From the NCBI GenBank assembly GCA_005778045.1, contig SXKQ01000067.1:1-22349 (forward strand): a stretch of DNA of 22,349 bases, written 5' to 3'. The DNA is from Planctomycetia bacterium. Lineage in GTDB: Bacteria; Planctomycetota; UBA1135; GCA-002686595. Shown piece by piece: positions 7,653 through 17,521 of this stretch (position 1 is its first letter; each line of letters opens with the position of its first letter). The notes beneath the pieces were generated by a model, which was given only the letters and a program-made list of their open reading frames with translations, made no database searches and was not told where the DNA came from. The position numbers and the translations under genes were made by a program.

Positions 7653-9020
7653 ATGCTCCGACCTCGACTCATCGCCTTGGCTCTGGCGCTCTGCGCGGCG
7701 GCCTGCGGCTCGGGGGAACGCCCCAAGAACGTGCTCGTGGTGCTGCTCGACACGACGCGGGCCGATCACCTCTCGTGCTACGGCTACGCGCGCGAGACGA
7801 CGCCCGTGATCGACCGGCTCGCGGCCGAGGGGGCGCGCTTCGAGGACGTGCGCTCGCAGTCGTCGCTCACGCCGGTGTCGGCGAGCACGCTGCTCACGGG
7901 AGCGCTGCCGTACCGCCATGGGGTGCGCAGCCTGTTCGCGGTCGGCGGCGAGACGCTCTCGAAGGATGTCGCCAGCTTGCCGGAGCTGTGGCAGCGCAGC
8001 GGCCGCCGCACGGCGGCCTTCGTCAGCGCCAAGCCCATGGGTGCCCAGTACGGGCTCGCGCGCGGCTTCGAGACCTATCACGACGATCTCGCCCCGAGCT
8101 TCGAGCGGCACGGCATCGAGCGTGCCACCGACGCTCCGCAGCGTCCGGCGGACGACACGACCGAGCTGGCGCTCGACTGGCTCGAGCAGCATGGCCGCGA
8201 GCCATTCGCGCTGCTCGTGCACTACTTCGACGCCCACGACCCGTCGTTCGTGCCGCCGCGCGAGTGGCTCGCGCGCAACGTGTCCTTTCCGCTGCCTGAG
8301 AACCTGCGTCGCGCGGGTCCTGAGCAGCGCATCCCGGCGCTCACGGTCCCGCAACATCGCGTCGACCTGTACGACGCCGAGCTGCGCTTCATGGACGAGC
8401 AGCTCGGGCGCATCGTCGAGCGGCTGCGCGAGCAGGGCACGCTCGACGAGACGCTGGTCGTCGTGCTCGCGGATCACGGTGAGGCCTTCGGCGAGCATGG
8501 CTTCTGGACGCATGGAATCCTCTACGAGGAACAGTTGCACGTGCCGTTCGTGCTGCGCGGGCCGGGCATCGAGCCCGGCACGCGGGTGCGCGAACGAGGC
8601 TGCGTCGTCGACGTGCTGCCGACGCTCGCCGAGCTGCTCGATCTCCCTGCGCCGGCTCAGACCCTCGACGGCCGCTCGCTCGTGCCCGCGCTGCAAGGCC
8701 GGACGATCGGCGAGCCGCGCGATGTGTACGCGGAGGTGCACCACGCGAGCGAAGATCGGCTCGAGCGCGACCGGGAGATGTACGCGCTGCGCAGCGGCGA
8801 CTGGAAGTACATCTACCGGCCCTCGACCGGGCGCCACGAGCTCTACGACCTCGCGAGCGACCCCGGCGAGCTCGCGAACCTGTACACGCCGGACCATCCG
8901 CGCGCCGTCGGCCTCGCGCTGCGCCTCTCGCGCATGGGCGCGCTGGACGGCTCGGCCGTCTCGCTCGACGGGCTCTCCGAGGCGCAGCTCGAGGAACTGC
9001 GCGCGCTCGGCTATCTCTGA
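7653..9020 (+). CDS. Sulfatase-superfamily lipoprotein with Thr at the nucleophile position
   Basis: This 455-residue protein belongs to the sulfatase/alkaline-phosphatase superfamily (PF00884 type). A lipoprotein-like signal ends at C18 (CAAAC context). The metal-binding start VVLLDTTRADHLSCYG (D33) and the later LADHGEAFGEHG are both present. Aligned on the conserved LLTG, the residue at the formylglycine position is T73 (SLTPVSAS), and the arginine of the CxPxR signature is an alanine. It therefore should not be a formylglycine sulfatase. Threonine at this site is known in superfamily phosphotransferases such as phosphoethanolamine or glycerophosphate transferases. The start at ATG 7653 is set by the signal peptide and the -10 box just upstream; a longer frame upstream is arginine-rich noise. 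It is divergent from the glycosyltransferase and 28 bases ahead of the ferritin-like gene. Confidence 0.82.
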   Translation: MLRPRLIALALALCAAACGSGERPKNVLVVLLDTTRADHLSCYGYARETTPVIDRLAAEGARFEDVRSQSSLTPVSASTLLTGALPYRHGVRSLFAVGGETLSKDVASLPELWQRSGRRTAAFVSAKPMGAQYGLARGFETYHDDLAPSFERHGIERATDAPQRPADDTTELALDWLEQHGREPFALLVHYFDAHDPSFVPPREWLARNVSFPLPENLRRAGPEQRIPALTVPQHRVDLYDAELRFMDEQLGRIVERLREQGTLDETLVVVLADHGEAFGEHGFWTHGILYEEQLHVPFVLRGPGIEPGTRVRERGCVVDVLPTLAELLDLPAPAQTLDGRSLVPALQGRTIGEPRDVYAEVHHASEDRLERDREMYALRSGDWKYIYRPSTGRHELYDLASDPGELANLYTPDHPRAVGLALRLSRMGALDGSAVSLDGLSEAQLEELRALGYL

Positions 9021-9036
9021 TCCGCTCCGGCGGCGA

Positions 9037-9042
9037 TATGCT
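9037..9042 (+). promoter_or_regulatory. Candidate -10 box (TATGCT) for the ferritin-like gene
   Basis: TATGCT lies 6 bases before the ATG at 9049, inside the 28-base gap after the sulfatase-like gene. No Shine-Dalgarno sequence separates it from the start. The gene may have its own leaderless transcript as well as read-through from upstream. Confidence 0.35.
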
Positions 9043-9048
9043 TGAGGC

Positions 9049-9570
9049 ATGCCGCTGAAAGATCTCGACACGAAGTCCACGCTCAAGCTCCTCTCGCGCA
9101 TCATGGAGTTCGAGCTGGCCGGGGTGGTGCGCTACACGCACTACTCGCTGATGGTGACCGGGCCCAACCGCATTCCGATCGTGGCCTTCATGAAGGCGCA
9201 GGCTTCGGAATCGCTGTTGCACGCGCAGCAGGCGGGCGAGCTCCTCACCGGACTCGGCGGGCACCCGACGTTGCAGATCGCGTCGATCGACGAGACCTAT
9301 CGCCACGCGGTGAAGGACATCCTCGAGGAGAGTGCGGCCCACGAGGCGCGCGCGCTCAAGCTCTACAAGGAGCTGCTCGAGACCGTCGAGCACTCGAGCG
9401 TGTACCTCGAGGAGTTCGCGCGCACGCAGATCGCGGCCGAGGAGATGCACTCGCTCGAGCTGCGCAAGATGATGCGCGACATCGGCGTCAGTGCGGTGCA
9501 CGGCCACGGGCATCACGAGCACGAGGAGTCGGGCAAGAAGCGCAAGGGCTCGAAGAAGCGCAAGCGCTAG
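9049..9570 (+). CDS. Bacterioferritin-like / ferritin-like diiron protein with His- and Lys-rich tail
   Basis: This 173-residue protein fits a four-helix ferritin-like fold. Candidate iron ligands are E22 in helix A, H58 in helix B, E94 or E99 in helix C, and the E131-x2-H134 pair in helix D. In classical bacterioferritin the helix-B motif is ExxH; here the residue three before H58 is serine and the glutamate is one position earlier (SESLLH), so one ferroxidase ligand may be shifted or lost. After about residue 150 the chain becomes a His-rich stretch (HGHGHHEHEE) and then a Lys/Arg-rich end, which could bind metal or nucleic acid. No heme-binding methionine can be assigned with confidence. 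Likely role: iron storage or oxidative-stress protection in the cytoplasm. It sits between two sulfatase-like genes without an obvious functional link. Confidence 0.82.
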   Translation: MPLKDLDTKSTLKLLSRIMEFELAGVVRYTHYSLMVTGPNRIPIVAFMKAQASESLLHAQQAGELLTGLGGHPTLQIASIDETYRHAVKDILEESAAHEARALKLYKELLETVEHSSVYLEEFARTQIAAEEMHSLELRKMMRDIGVSAVHGHGHHEHEESGKKRKGSKKRKR

Positions 9571-9588
9571 GCCTCCGCAACGCGCGCG

Positions 9589-11145
9589 CTACTGCCCGAG
9601 TTTCGGGGTCGGGAGCGGGCGTGGGTCGCTGGAAGCCGGGCTTGAGCCCTCGACGTAGCCGAGCAGGCGCAGCTCGCGTTCCGTATCTGCGTCGAGCTGG
9701 TAGCGCTGTGGCGGGCCGGACGCGCGCTCGCGGAAGGCGAGGTCGACGTCGCGCTGGGCCCGCAGGAGCCCGAGCATTCGCTCCGCGATCCGCGGGTTGT
9801 CGGCCGAGACGTCCGCGAGCTCCTTCGGGTCACTCTCGAGGTCGAACAGCGTCCCGACCTGTCGCTCCTCGTCCCAGACGAAGCGCCAGCGACCCTCCCG
9901 CACGGACCACTGGCGGCCCTCACGGCCCGTGCGCGAGAGCGAGTGGCTGAAGACAGGCGCGATCGCGAGCTTGTCGCCGCGCAGCGCAGGTACGAGCGTG
10001 CGCCCCTGCAGCAGCAGGGCGTTGCGCGGGATGGCGGCGAGATCCAGCACGGTCGGCATCACGTCGACCGAGTTGACGACGTCGTTGACGCGCCGCGGGG
10101 CGACTCCTGGCGCGCGCATCATGAGCACGACTCGCAGCGCCTCGTCGTGCAGCGCGTTGCCGTGCCCGACGTAGCCATGCTCACCGAAGCCCTCGCCGTG
10201 ATCCGAGATGATCACCACGACCGTGTTTTCCGCGAGATCGGCGCGTTCTAGGCGTGCAAGCAGGCGCTGCAGCTCGCGATCCGCGTGTCGGATCTCCGCG
10301 TCGTAGAGGTCGCGCCAGAACTCCATGATGTCGGCATCCGACGTGCGAATCCCGAACTCGTTGAGCTTGGCGTAGAGCCCTTCCTGCTCGGGACCGTTGC
10401 CCGCGTTGCAGTGCTCCTTGTGCTGGAGGATCAGGCGCACGCCGTCGGCGTCGAGCTCGCGCTTCTCCATCCAGCGGTCGATCACGGCCACGAGCCGGTC
10501 GTGCTCTTCCTGCTCGCGATACTCGGGCCGGTAGGCCTGCAGGTCCGCCTCGGGCGGCCGGTAGGGGCCGTGCACCTCGTAGGTGTGGAAGAACAGGAAG
10601 AAGGGCTCGTCCTTGAACTCCTCGATCCAGCGCAGGGTGCGCTCGAGGTTGGGGACGAGGCGGCTGGGGTGGGCGACGTTGGAGGCGTGCTCGTCGGGCG
10701 TGTCGCCCTCGTTGAGCGGGTAGACGTCGAAGCCCTGGCCGAGGCCGAACTGCCTCTTCGCGTAGCCGCCGTCGGTGAAGGCGGCCGTGGCGTAGCCGCG
10801 CGACCTCAGCACCTCGGCGAGCGTCGTCACGCGCTCGCTCATCGCACCCGGGTCCGGGAAGGTCGAGACGCCGTGCACACTCGGATAGAGCGACGTCATC
10901 ACGGAGACGAGCGAGGGTGCGGTCCAGGGCGCCGCGGACTGAGCGTTGTCGAACACCACCGACTGCGTCGCCCAGCGATCGAGGTTCGGGCTCGTACCCC
11001 GCGCGTGCCCGTAGCAGCCGAGGTGATCGGGCCGCAGCGTGTCGAGCGCGATCACCACCACGTTGGGCGGTCGCTGCGGCTCTCCGCACTGCGCGAGGGC
11101 GAGCGCGAGAGCCGTGAGCAGGGCGTGGCGTGCTGCATGGGCCAT
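9589..11145 (-). CDS. Second sulfatase-superfamily lipoprotein-like enzyme, Thr nucleophile
   Basis: This 518-residue protein is a paralogue-like relative of the product at 7653-9020. The N terminus is a hydrophobic signal ending at C20 (LAQC; glutamine before the cysteine makes the lipobox atypical). The metal site VVVIALDTLRPDHLGCYG (D35) and the later IISDHGEGFGEHG are intact. The nucleophile region reads SAAPWTAPSLVS: T75 aligns with the formylglycine cysteine of true sulfatases, and the CxPxR arginine is a leucine. A phosphatase or phosphotransferase chemistry is more likely than sulfate-ester hydrolysis, but the substrate is unknown. An insertion of about 100 residues between the two metal motifs, containing HKEHCNAGNG, sets it apart from the first enzyme. 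ATG at 11145 is chosen for the signal peptide and a TAGAAT box 7 bases upstream. The gene is divergent from plsC. Confidence 0.82.
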   Translation of the reverse strand: MAHAARHALLTALALALAQCGEPQRPPNVVVIALDTLRPDHLGCYGHARGTSPNLDRWATQSVVFDNAQSAAPWTAPSLVSVMTSLYPSVHGVSTFPDPGAMSERVTTLAEVLRSRGYATAAFTDGGYAKRQFGLGQGFDVYPLNEGDTPDEHASNVAHPSRLVPNLERTLRWIEEFKDEPFFLFFHTYEVHGPYRPPEADLQAYRPEYREQEEHDRLVAVIDRWMEKRELDADGVRLILQHKEHCNAGNGPEQEGLYAKLNEFGIRTSDADIMEFWRDLYDAEIRHADRELQRLLARLERADLAENTVVVIISDHGEGFGEHGYVGHGNALHDEALRVVLMMRAPGVAPRRVNDVVNSVDVMPTVLDLAAIPRNALLLQGRTLVPALRGDKLAIAPVFSHSLSRTGREGRQWSVREGRWRFVWDEERQVGTLFDLESDPKELADVSADNPRIAERMLGLLRAQRDVDLAFRERASGPPQRYQLDADTERELRLLGYVEGSSPASSDPRPLPTPKLGQ

Positions 11146-11152
11146 GGGCCGG

Positions 11153-11158
11153 ATTCTA
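11153..11158 (-). promoter_or_regulatory. Candidate -10 box (TAGAAT) for the second sulfatase-like gene
   Basis: On the minus strand TAGAAT, one mismatch from TATAAT, lies 7 bases before the ATG. This again suggests a leaderless transcript. No clear -35 box is visible. Confidence 0.45.
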
Positions 11159-11253
11159 GAGGTCGCCGCGCGCGGTTCCGGTGGCCGTTTCGCATCTCTT
11201 TCATTCCGCGGCGGGGTTGACCCGGCAGGGGGGCGGAGCTCCGATCGCGGACC

Positions 11254-12012
11254 ATGGAACACCTGCGCCCTTTCCTCAGGCTCTCGCGCGCGCTGGCGGC
11301 GACGGCGTGGTGGTACGGGGCGTGGTGGCTCGGTCACCTCGCGTTGCTCGCGGCGCCGCGCACGAGCAAGCGCTGGCGGCGCTGGATCATGCGGCGCTGG
11401 TGTCGCGCGCTGTGCGCGGCCTTCGCCGTGCGCGTGGAACTCGTCGGGGCGCCGCCGCCCCCGGCCTCGCTGCTCGTCGCGAACCACCTGAGCTACCTTG
11501 ACATCCTCGTGCTCGGCGCCCACGTCGACGCCGCGTTCGTGTCCAAGGCCGAGATCGCGCGCTGGCCGCTCATCGGGCGGCTGGCCCGCGACTTCGACAC
11601 GCTGTTTCTGGCGCGCGAGCGCCGCCGCGACCTACCGGCCATGAACGCGCAGATCGCGCGCGCGCTCGGGCTGGGCATCGGCGTGGTGATCTTCCCCGAG
11701 GGCACGAGCCACCGCGGCGACACGGTGCACGAGTTCCGGCCTTCGCTGCTCGCTCCCGCCGCCGAGGACGGGCTCGAGGTCTGGGCCGCCTGCCTTGGCT
11801 ACCGCACGGCGGAGGGCGATCCTCCGGCCTCGACCCACGTGTGCTGGTGGGGGGACGCGCCGTTTGGGCCCCACGCCCGCGCGCTCGCCCGGCTGCGCCA
11901 CATCGAGGCGCGCGTCGAGTTCCTGCCGCAGCCGGAGCGGCACTCCGATCGCAAGGAACTGGCCCAGAGGCTGCGCGCGGCCGTGCTGGAGCGATTCGAG
12001 CCCGTTCCCTGA
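11254..12012 (+). CDS. plsC: 1-acyl-sn-glycerol-3-phosphate acyltransferase family (PlsC-like)
   Basis: This 252-residue protein has the acyltransferase motif NHLSYLD (H78, D83; HX4D) and the glycerolipid-binding FPEGTSHRG starting at residue 147. The N terminus has a hydrophobic, Trp-rich segment (about 12-35) that would sit in the inner membrane. PlsC enzymes acylate lysophosphatidic acid in phospholipid synthesis; relatives acylate other lysolipids or ornithine lipids, so the exact acceptor is not certain. The motif regions are complete and the length is normal. It is followed 42 bases later by the E1 fusion and then the FabD-like gene on the same strand. This suggests a lipid-assembly operon in which an unusual acyl group is made, loaded and placed on a glycerolipid. 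The symbol plsC denotes the family only. Confidence 0.88.
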   Translation: MEHLRPFLRLSRALAATAWWYGAWWLGHLALLAAPRTSKRWRRWIMRRWCRALCAAFAVRVELVGAPPPPASLLVANHLSYLDILVLGAHVDAAFVSKAEIARWPLIGRLARDFDTLFLARERRRDLPAMNAQIARALGLGIGVVIFPEGTSHRGDTVHEFRPSLLAPAAEDGLEVWAACLGYRTAEGDPPASTHVCWWGDAPFGPHARALARLRHIEARVEFLPQPERHSDRKELAQRLRAAVLERFEPVP

Positions 12013-12036
12013 GGGACGCGGGAGCGGCGGGCTCGC

Positions 12037-12042
12037 TATCCT
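12037..12042 (+). promoter_or_regulatory. Candidate -10 box (TATCCT) for the E1 fusion gene
   Basis: TATCCT lies 12 bases before the ATG at 12055, in the 42-base gap after plsC. It may give an internal start for the E1 and FabD-like pair. No -35 box is evident. Confidence 0.3.
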
Positions 12043-12054
12043 CTCTCCCTCGCC

Positions 12055-14279
<2,225 letters not shown>

Positions 14280-14283
<4 letters not shown>

Positions 14284-15272
14284 AGCGCATCGCGATCCTG
14301 TGCCCTGGACGGGGCTCGTACACGGAGAAGACGATGCGCGCGCTGCCCGCGGGCCATCCGTGGGTCGTGCGCGCGGACGAGCTGCGCGCCGAGTACGGCC
14401 TGCCGACGCTCTCGGAACTCGATCGGGCGGAGAGGTTCAGCGGAGCGCTCCACCTGCGGCCGGCGAACGTGTCGCTGCTCATCTGGCTCGTCACCATGCT
14501 CGATGCTGCATCCGCGATGGAGCAGGACGAGTGCGTGGCGGTGGCCGGCAACTCGATGGGCTGGTACACGGCGCTCGCGGTCGGCGGTGCGCTGTCCTTC
14601 GACGATGGCTTCCGGCTCGTGCAGGAGATGGCGCTCTTGCAGGAGCGTCACGCCGGCGGCGGGCAGATCCTGTATCCGTTGATCGACGACGAGTGGCGCC
14701 GTGACGCGGCCCGCGAGCGCGCCGTACGCGCCGCGCTGGAGTCCTCCCATGGCCATGCGCTGCCGTCGATCGACCTCGGCGGCTTCGCCGTGCTCGCCGG
14801 TACCGAGGATGGTATCCGACACCTGCTCGCGACCCTGCCACAGGTGAAGCTCGGCGCGAATACCTATCCGTTCCGGCTGATGCAGCACGGCGCCTACCAC
14901 ACGCCGTTCGTGCAGCCGGTGAGCGACGCCGCGCTCGAGACGCTCGCGCGCCTGCGCTTCTGCGCGCCTCGCACGACCTTGGTCGATGGCCGCGGCGTGC
15001 GCTTCACGCCGTGGAGCACGGACGTGTCCGAGCTCGTGCGCTACACGCTCACCACGCAGGTCACCGATCCCTACGACTTCACGAAGTCGGTGCGCGTCGC
15101 GCTGCGCGAGCACGCGCCGGACGAGCTCGTGCTGCCCGGTCCCGGCAACACGCTCGGCGGCATCTGCGGTCAGATCCTGTGCCACGAGGGCTGGCGCGGG
15201 ATGGCCTGCAAGGCGGACTTCGAGCGCGAGCAGGCTGGCGAGCGCCCGCTCGTACGCTCGATGCGGCGTTGA
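14280..15272 (+). CDS. FabD-like acyltransferase lacking the malonate-binding arginine
   Basis: This 330-residue protein has the fold signatures of malonyl-CoA:ACP transacylase: PGRGS at the N terminus, the nucleophile elbow GNSMG (S92), the catalytic AYHTPF (H207) and GPGNTLGG near the end. It departs from FabD at key positions. By ungapped alignment from the serine motif, E. coli R117, which holds the malonyl carboxylate, is M117 here. The oxyanion glutamine Q11 is R11, and GHS is GNS. The enzyme is therefore unlikely to prefer malonyl-CoA and may load a neutral acyl group, such as a short or branched one, onto a carrier protein. Its ATG overlaps the E1 stop, so the two proteins are probably made in matched amounts. 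No acyl carrier protein or ketosynthase gene is in the window. The fold is secure; the altered specificity is inference. Confidence 0.82.
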
Positions 15273-15329
15273 GGAATCCGGCGCGTGGTCCGTAACCTCG
15301 GCGCCCTGCCGCTTCAAACCTTCCGCACC

Positions 15330-16022
15330 ATGAAGCACCTGCTCGCGCTGTCCTTGGCTCTGCTCGCGCCCGCCTGCGTCCTCGGCCCGGCCGATTGCAG
15401 CGGCTCCGTGTGGGTGGCCGGCGACGGAGCCGGCCCGCGCTTGGAGGGTTCCGGCGTGGCCGGTTCCCAGGCGAAGGATGTAGCCGAGTTCCGCGCCGTG
15501 CGACTCGAGGGCAGCTTCGACGTGCGCGCGACGGTGGGGGAGGCGCGCTCCGTGGTGGTGGAGGGCGACGACAACTTGCTCGAGCATGTCCGTGCGCGCG
15601 TCGAGGATGGGGTGTTCGTGCTCGACTTCGCACCGGGTCGTTACCGCACGCACCTTCCCATGAAGGTCGCCATCACCAGCCCGACCCTGACTGCGTTCGA
15701 GGTGAAGGGCGCCGGGGACGTGGAGCTGGTCGGCGTGCGCGGGGAGCGCTTCGGCCTCTCGATTCGCGGGGCCGGCGATGTCACCGCCAGCGGAGCCGTG
15801 GAGGCGCTCGACGTGGCGATCTCGGGAGCGGGAGACGCGAATCTCCTCGCACTCGATTCGAAGCGCGCCAGCGTCTCGATCTCGGGCGCCGGCGATGTCT
15901 CGCTCTCGGTGAGCGAGCGCCTCGATGTCTCGGTCAGCGGCGTCGGCGATGTCAGCTACCGTGGCTCGCCGCAGGTTGCGAAGGGCGTCTCCGGAGCGGG
16001 CTCCGTCCGGCGCATCGACTGA
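15330..16022 (+). CDS. Exported DUF2807 (GIN-domain) beta-solenoid-like protein
   Basis: This 230-residue protein begins with a signal peptide ending near C16 (APAC, a weak lipobox), so it may be a lipoprotein. The mature part matches the DUF2807 / head-GIN type: FRAVRLEGSFDVRATVG followed by repeats of the form [V/I][S/K/R]GAGDV. Six such turns are visible (KGAGDV, RGAGDV, SGAGDA, SGAGDV, SGVGDV, SGAGSV), as expected for a stacked beta-helix. Family members are found at the cell surface of many diderm bacteria, but no biochemical role is established. A longer in-frame start at 15285 exists, but ATG 15330 puts the hydrophobic segment at the N terminus and is preferred. A 57-base gap separates it from the FabD-like gene and 29 bases separate it from the HD protein. 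Confidence 0.82.
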   Translation: MKHLLALSLALLAPACVLGPADCSGSVWVAGDGAGPRLEGSGVAGSQAKDVAEFRAVRLEGSFDVRATVGEARSVVVEGDDNLLEHVRARVEDGVFVLDFAPGRYRTHLPMKVAITSPTLTAFEVKGAGDVELVGVRGERFGLSIRGAGDVTASGAVEALDVAISGAGDANLLALDSKRASVSISGAGDVSLSVSERLDVSVSGVGDVSYRGSPQVAKGVSGAGSVRRID

Positions 16023-16051
16023 GCGGCTGCGGGCGGCGGCTTTCGGATAGG

Positions 16052-17443
16052 ATGCCGCCGGTGGAAAACCACAAGCGCTACAGCGTCGTGCGCGATCCGG
16101 TGCATGGCGACGTCTACCTGACGCACGAGGAACTCGGGCTGCTCGACACGCGCGAGATGCAACGCCTGCGCGGCATCAAGCAGCTCGGCTCCGCCGACCT
16201 CGTCTACCCCGGCGCGCGCCACAGCCGATTCGAGCACTCGATCGGCACGGTGCACCTGTCGCAGGCGATCATCGATGCCACGAGTCGCGCCGCCGCGGAC
16301 AACCCGCGTGAGCAGCTCAAGGTCGGTCCCGAGGAGGCGCGCGTGATCCGCATCGCCGCGCTGGTGCACGACATCACGCACATCCCGTACGGCCACCACG
16401 TCGAGGACCAGGCCGGGCTGATGCACCGTCACGACTCCCCGTACCGATTCGAGCGCATGCTGGGGACCCAGACGGAGATCGGGCAGAAGCTCTCGGCGCT
16501 CGGGCTCGCGCGCGACGTGCTCGCGGTGCTCTCGCCTGCGGGCCAGGGCGGGGAACGCGTGCCGGCCTACTGGCGCCAGATCAACTCCGACACGATCTGC
16601 TCCGACATCCTCGACTACCTGCAGCGCGACGCGTACTTCACGGGCCTCAAGATCGGCATCGATCCGCGGCTTGTCTCGCACTTCAAGGTCGACCGCGCGA
16701 CGGGCAACCTGTTCATCGACCTCGCCAAGCACAGCCTGCTGCGCGAGGACATCCTGAGCGAGATCGTGCGCATGCTCGAGGCGCGCTATTACTTCTCGGA
16801 GCGCGTCTATTACCACCATGCGAAGGTGGCCGCGGGTGCGCTGCTCGCGCGCGCGGTCGAGCTGTGCCTGCGCGAGAAGCTGCTCGCGGAGGATGACTTC
16901 TACATGACCACGGACGACTCGCTGCTCGACTTGCTCGAGCGGACCGGGGACCGTGCACGCCCCGCGACCGGGCGTCGCATTCGTTCGCTCGTGCAGCGCT
17001 ACCGCGACCGGCGCCTGCCCAAGCGCGCCTGCGTGTTTCCGCGGCAGCAGAACGAGGGCGCGCAGGCCGAGCTCGTGTCGAAGTACTTCGCGCTCGAGGG
17101 GCACGCCGCGCGCACGGCCGTCGAAGAGCGCGTGCAGGATCTCGTGCGCTTCGCCACGGGGCACGATATCGAGATCATGGTCGTGTGCCCCGCGCGCCGC
17201 ATGCAGCTCAAGGAAGCCGCCACGCACGTGCGCTGGCCGGGCGACGACATGCTGCGCTCGCTGTCGGAGCACTCCGCGAAGGTCCCGCGGCTCGCGGACC
17301 TCGAGCGCTCGTACCGCGACCTGTGGAAGTTCTACGTGTTCGCGGCCACGGACGAGCCTGAGCTGCTGGCCAAGGTGGGGGAGATCGCGGCGGGCGAGTT
17401 CCCGCAGGCGCGCAACCTCTACACGGCCGGCCGCCGCGGCTGA
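16052..17443 (+). CDS. HD-domain phosphohydrolase (dGTPase/SAMHD1-like, COG1078 type)
   Basis: This 463-residue cytoplasmic protein matches the COG1078 group. It has RDPVHGDVYL (14-23), the block YPGARHSRFEHSIG with H62, the central VHD (H106, D107), and SDILDYLQRDAYFTG, where D185 aligns with the last metal ligand of SAMHD1. The full H...HD...D set is present, so catalysis is expected. Relatives cleave dNTPs or nucleotide second messengers; the substrate here cannot be read from sequence. The C-terminal part (about 270-463) is less conserved. The start at 16052 is preferred because the motif-bearing region begins directly after it; an upstream in-frame start would overlap the DUF2807 gene. 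There is no clear ribosome-binding site. Confidence 0.85.
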   Translation: MPPVENHKRYSVVRDPVHGDVYLTHEELGLLDTREMQRLRGIKQLGSADLVYPGARHSRFEHSIGTVHLSQAIIDATSRAAADNPREQLKVGPEEARVIRIAALVHDITHIPYGHHVEDQAGLMHRHDSPYRFERMLGTQTEIGQKLSALGLARDVLAVLSPAGQGGERVPAYWRQINSDTICSDILDYLQRDAYFTGLKIGIDPRLVSHFKVDRATGNLFIDLAKHSLLREDILSEIVRMLEARYYFSERVYYHHAKVAAGALLARAVELCLREKLLAEDDFYMTTDDSLLDLLERTGDRARPATGRRIRSLVQRYRDRRLPKRACVFPRQQNEGAQAELVSKYFALEGHAARTAVEERVQDLVRFATGHDIEIMVVCPARRMQLKEAATHVRWPGDDMLRSLSEHSAKVPRLADLERSYRDLWKFYVFAATDEPELLAKVGEIAAGEFPQARNLYTAGRRG

Positions 17444-17511
17444 CTTCGGTCTCTCCGAAGAAAATTGCATTTGCTCAAGGACGCTTCGGTGCGACCCCGA
17501 TGAAACGCTCG

Positions 17512-17516
17512 GGAGA
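17512..17516 (+). promoter_or_regulatory. Shine-Dalgarno sequence of the exported propeller-like gene
   Basis: GGAGA lies 5 bases before the ATG at 17522, within GGGAGAAG. It is one of the few clear ribosome-binding sites in the window, and it fixes this start. The preceding 50 bases are unusually AT-rich for the region and may hold the promoter. Confidence 0.55.
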
Positions 17517-17521
17517 AGCAC

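Noticed and set aside
7653..9020. Formylglycine-dependent arylsulfatase
   Set aside because: The nucleophile position is Thr and the CxPxR arginine is missing, so the usual sulfatase modification signal is absent.
17444..17460. CTTCGG/CCGAAG hairpin right after the HD gene as a terminator
   Set aside because: The stem is perfect (6 bp, 5-base loop), but it is followed by AAAATTGC rather than a T-tract, and the reverse orientation has no T-tract in the right place either.
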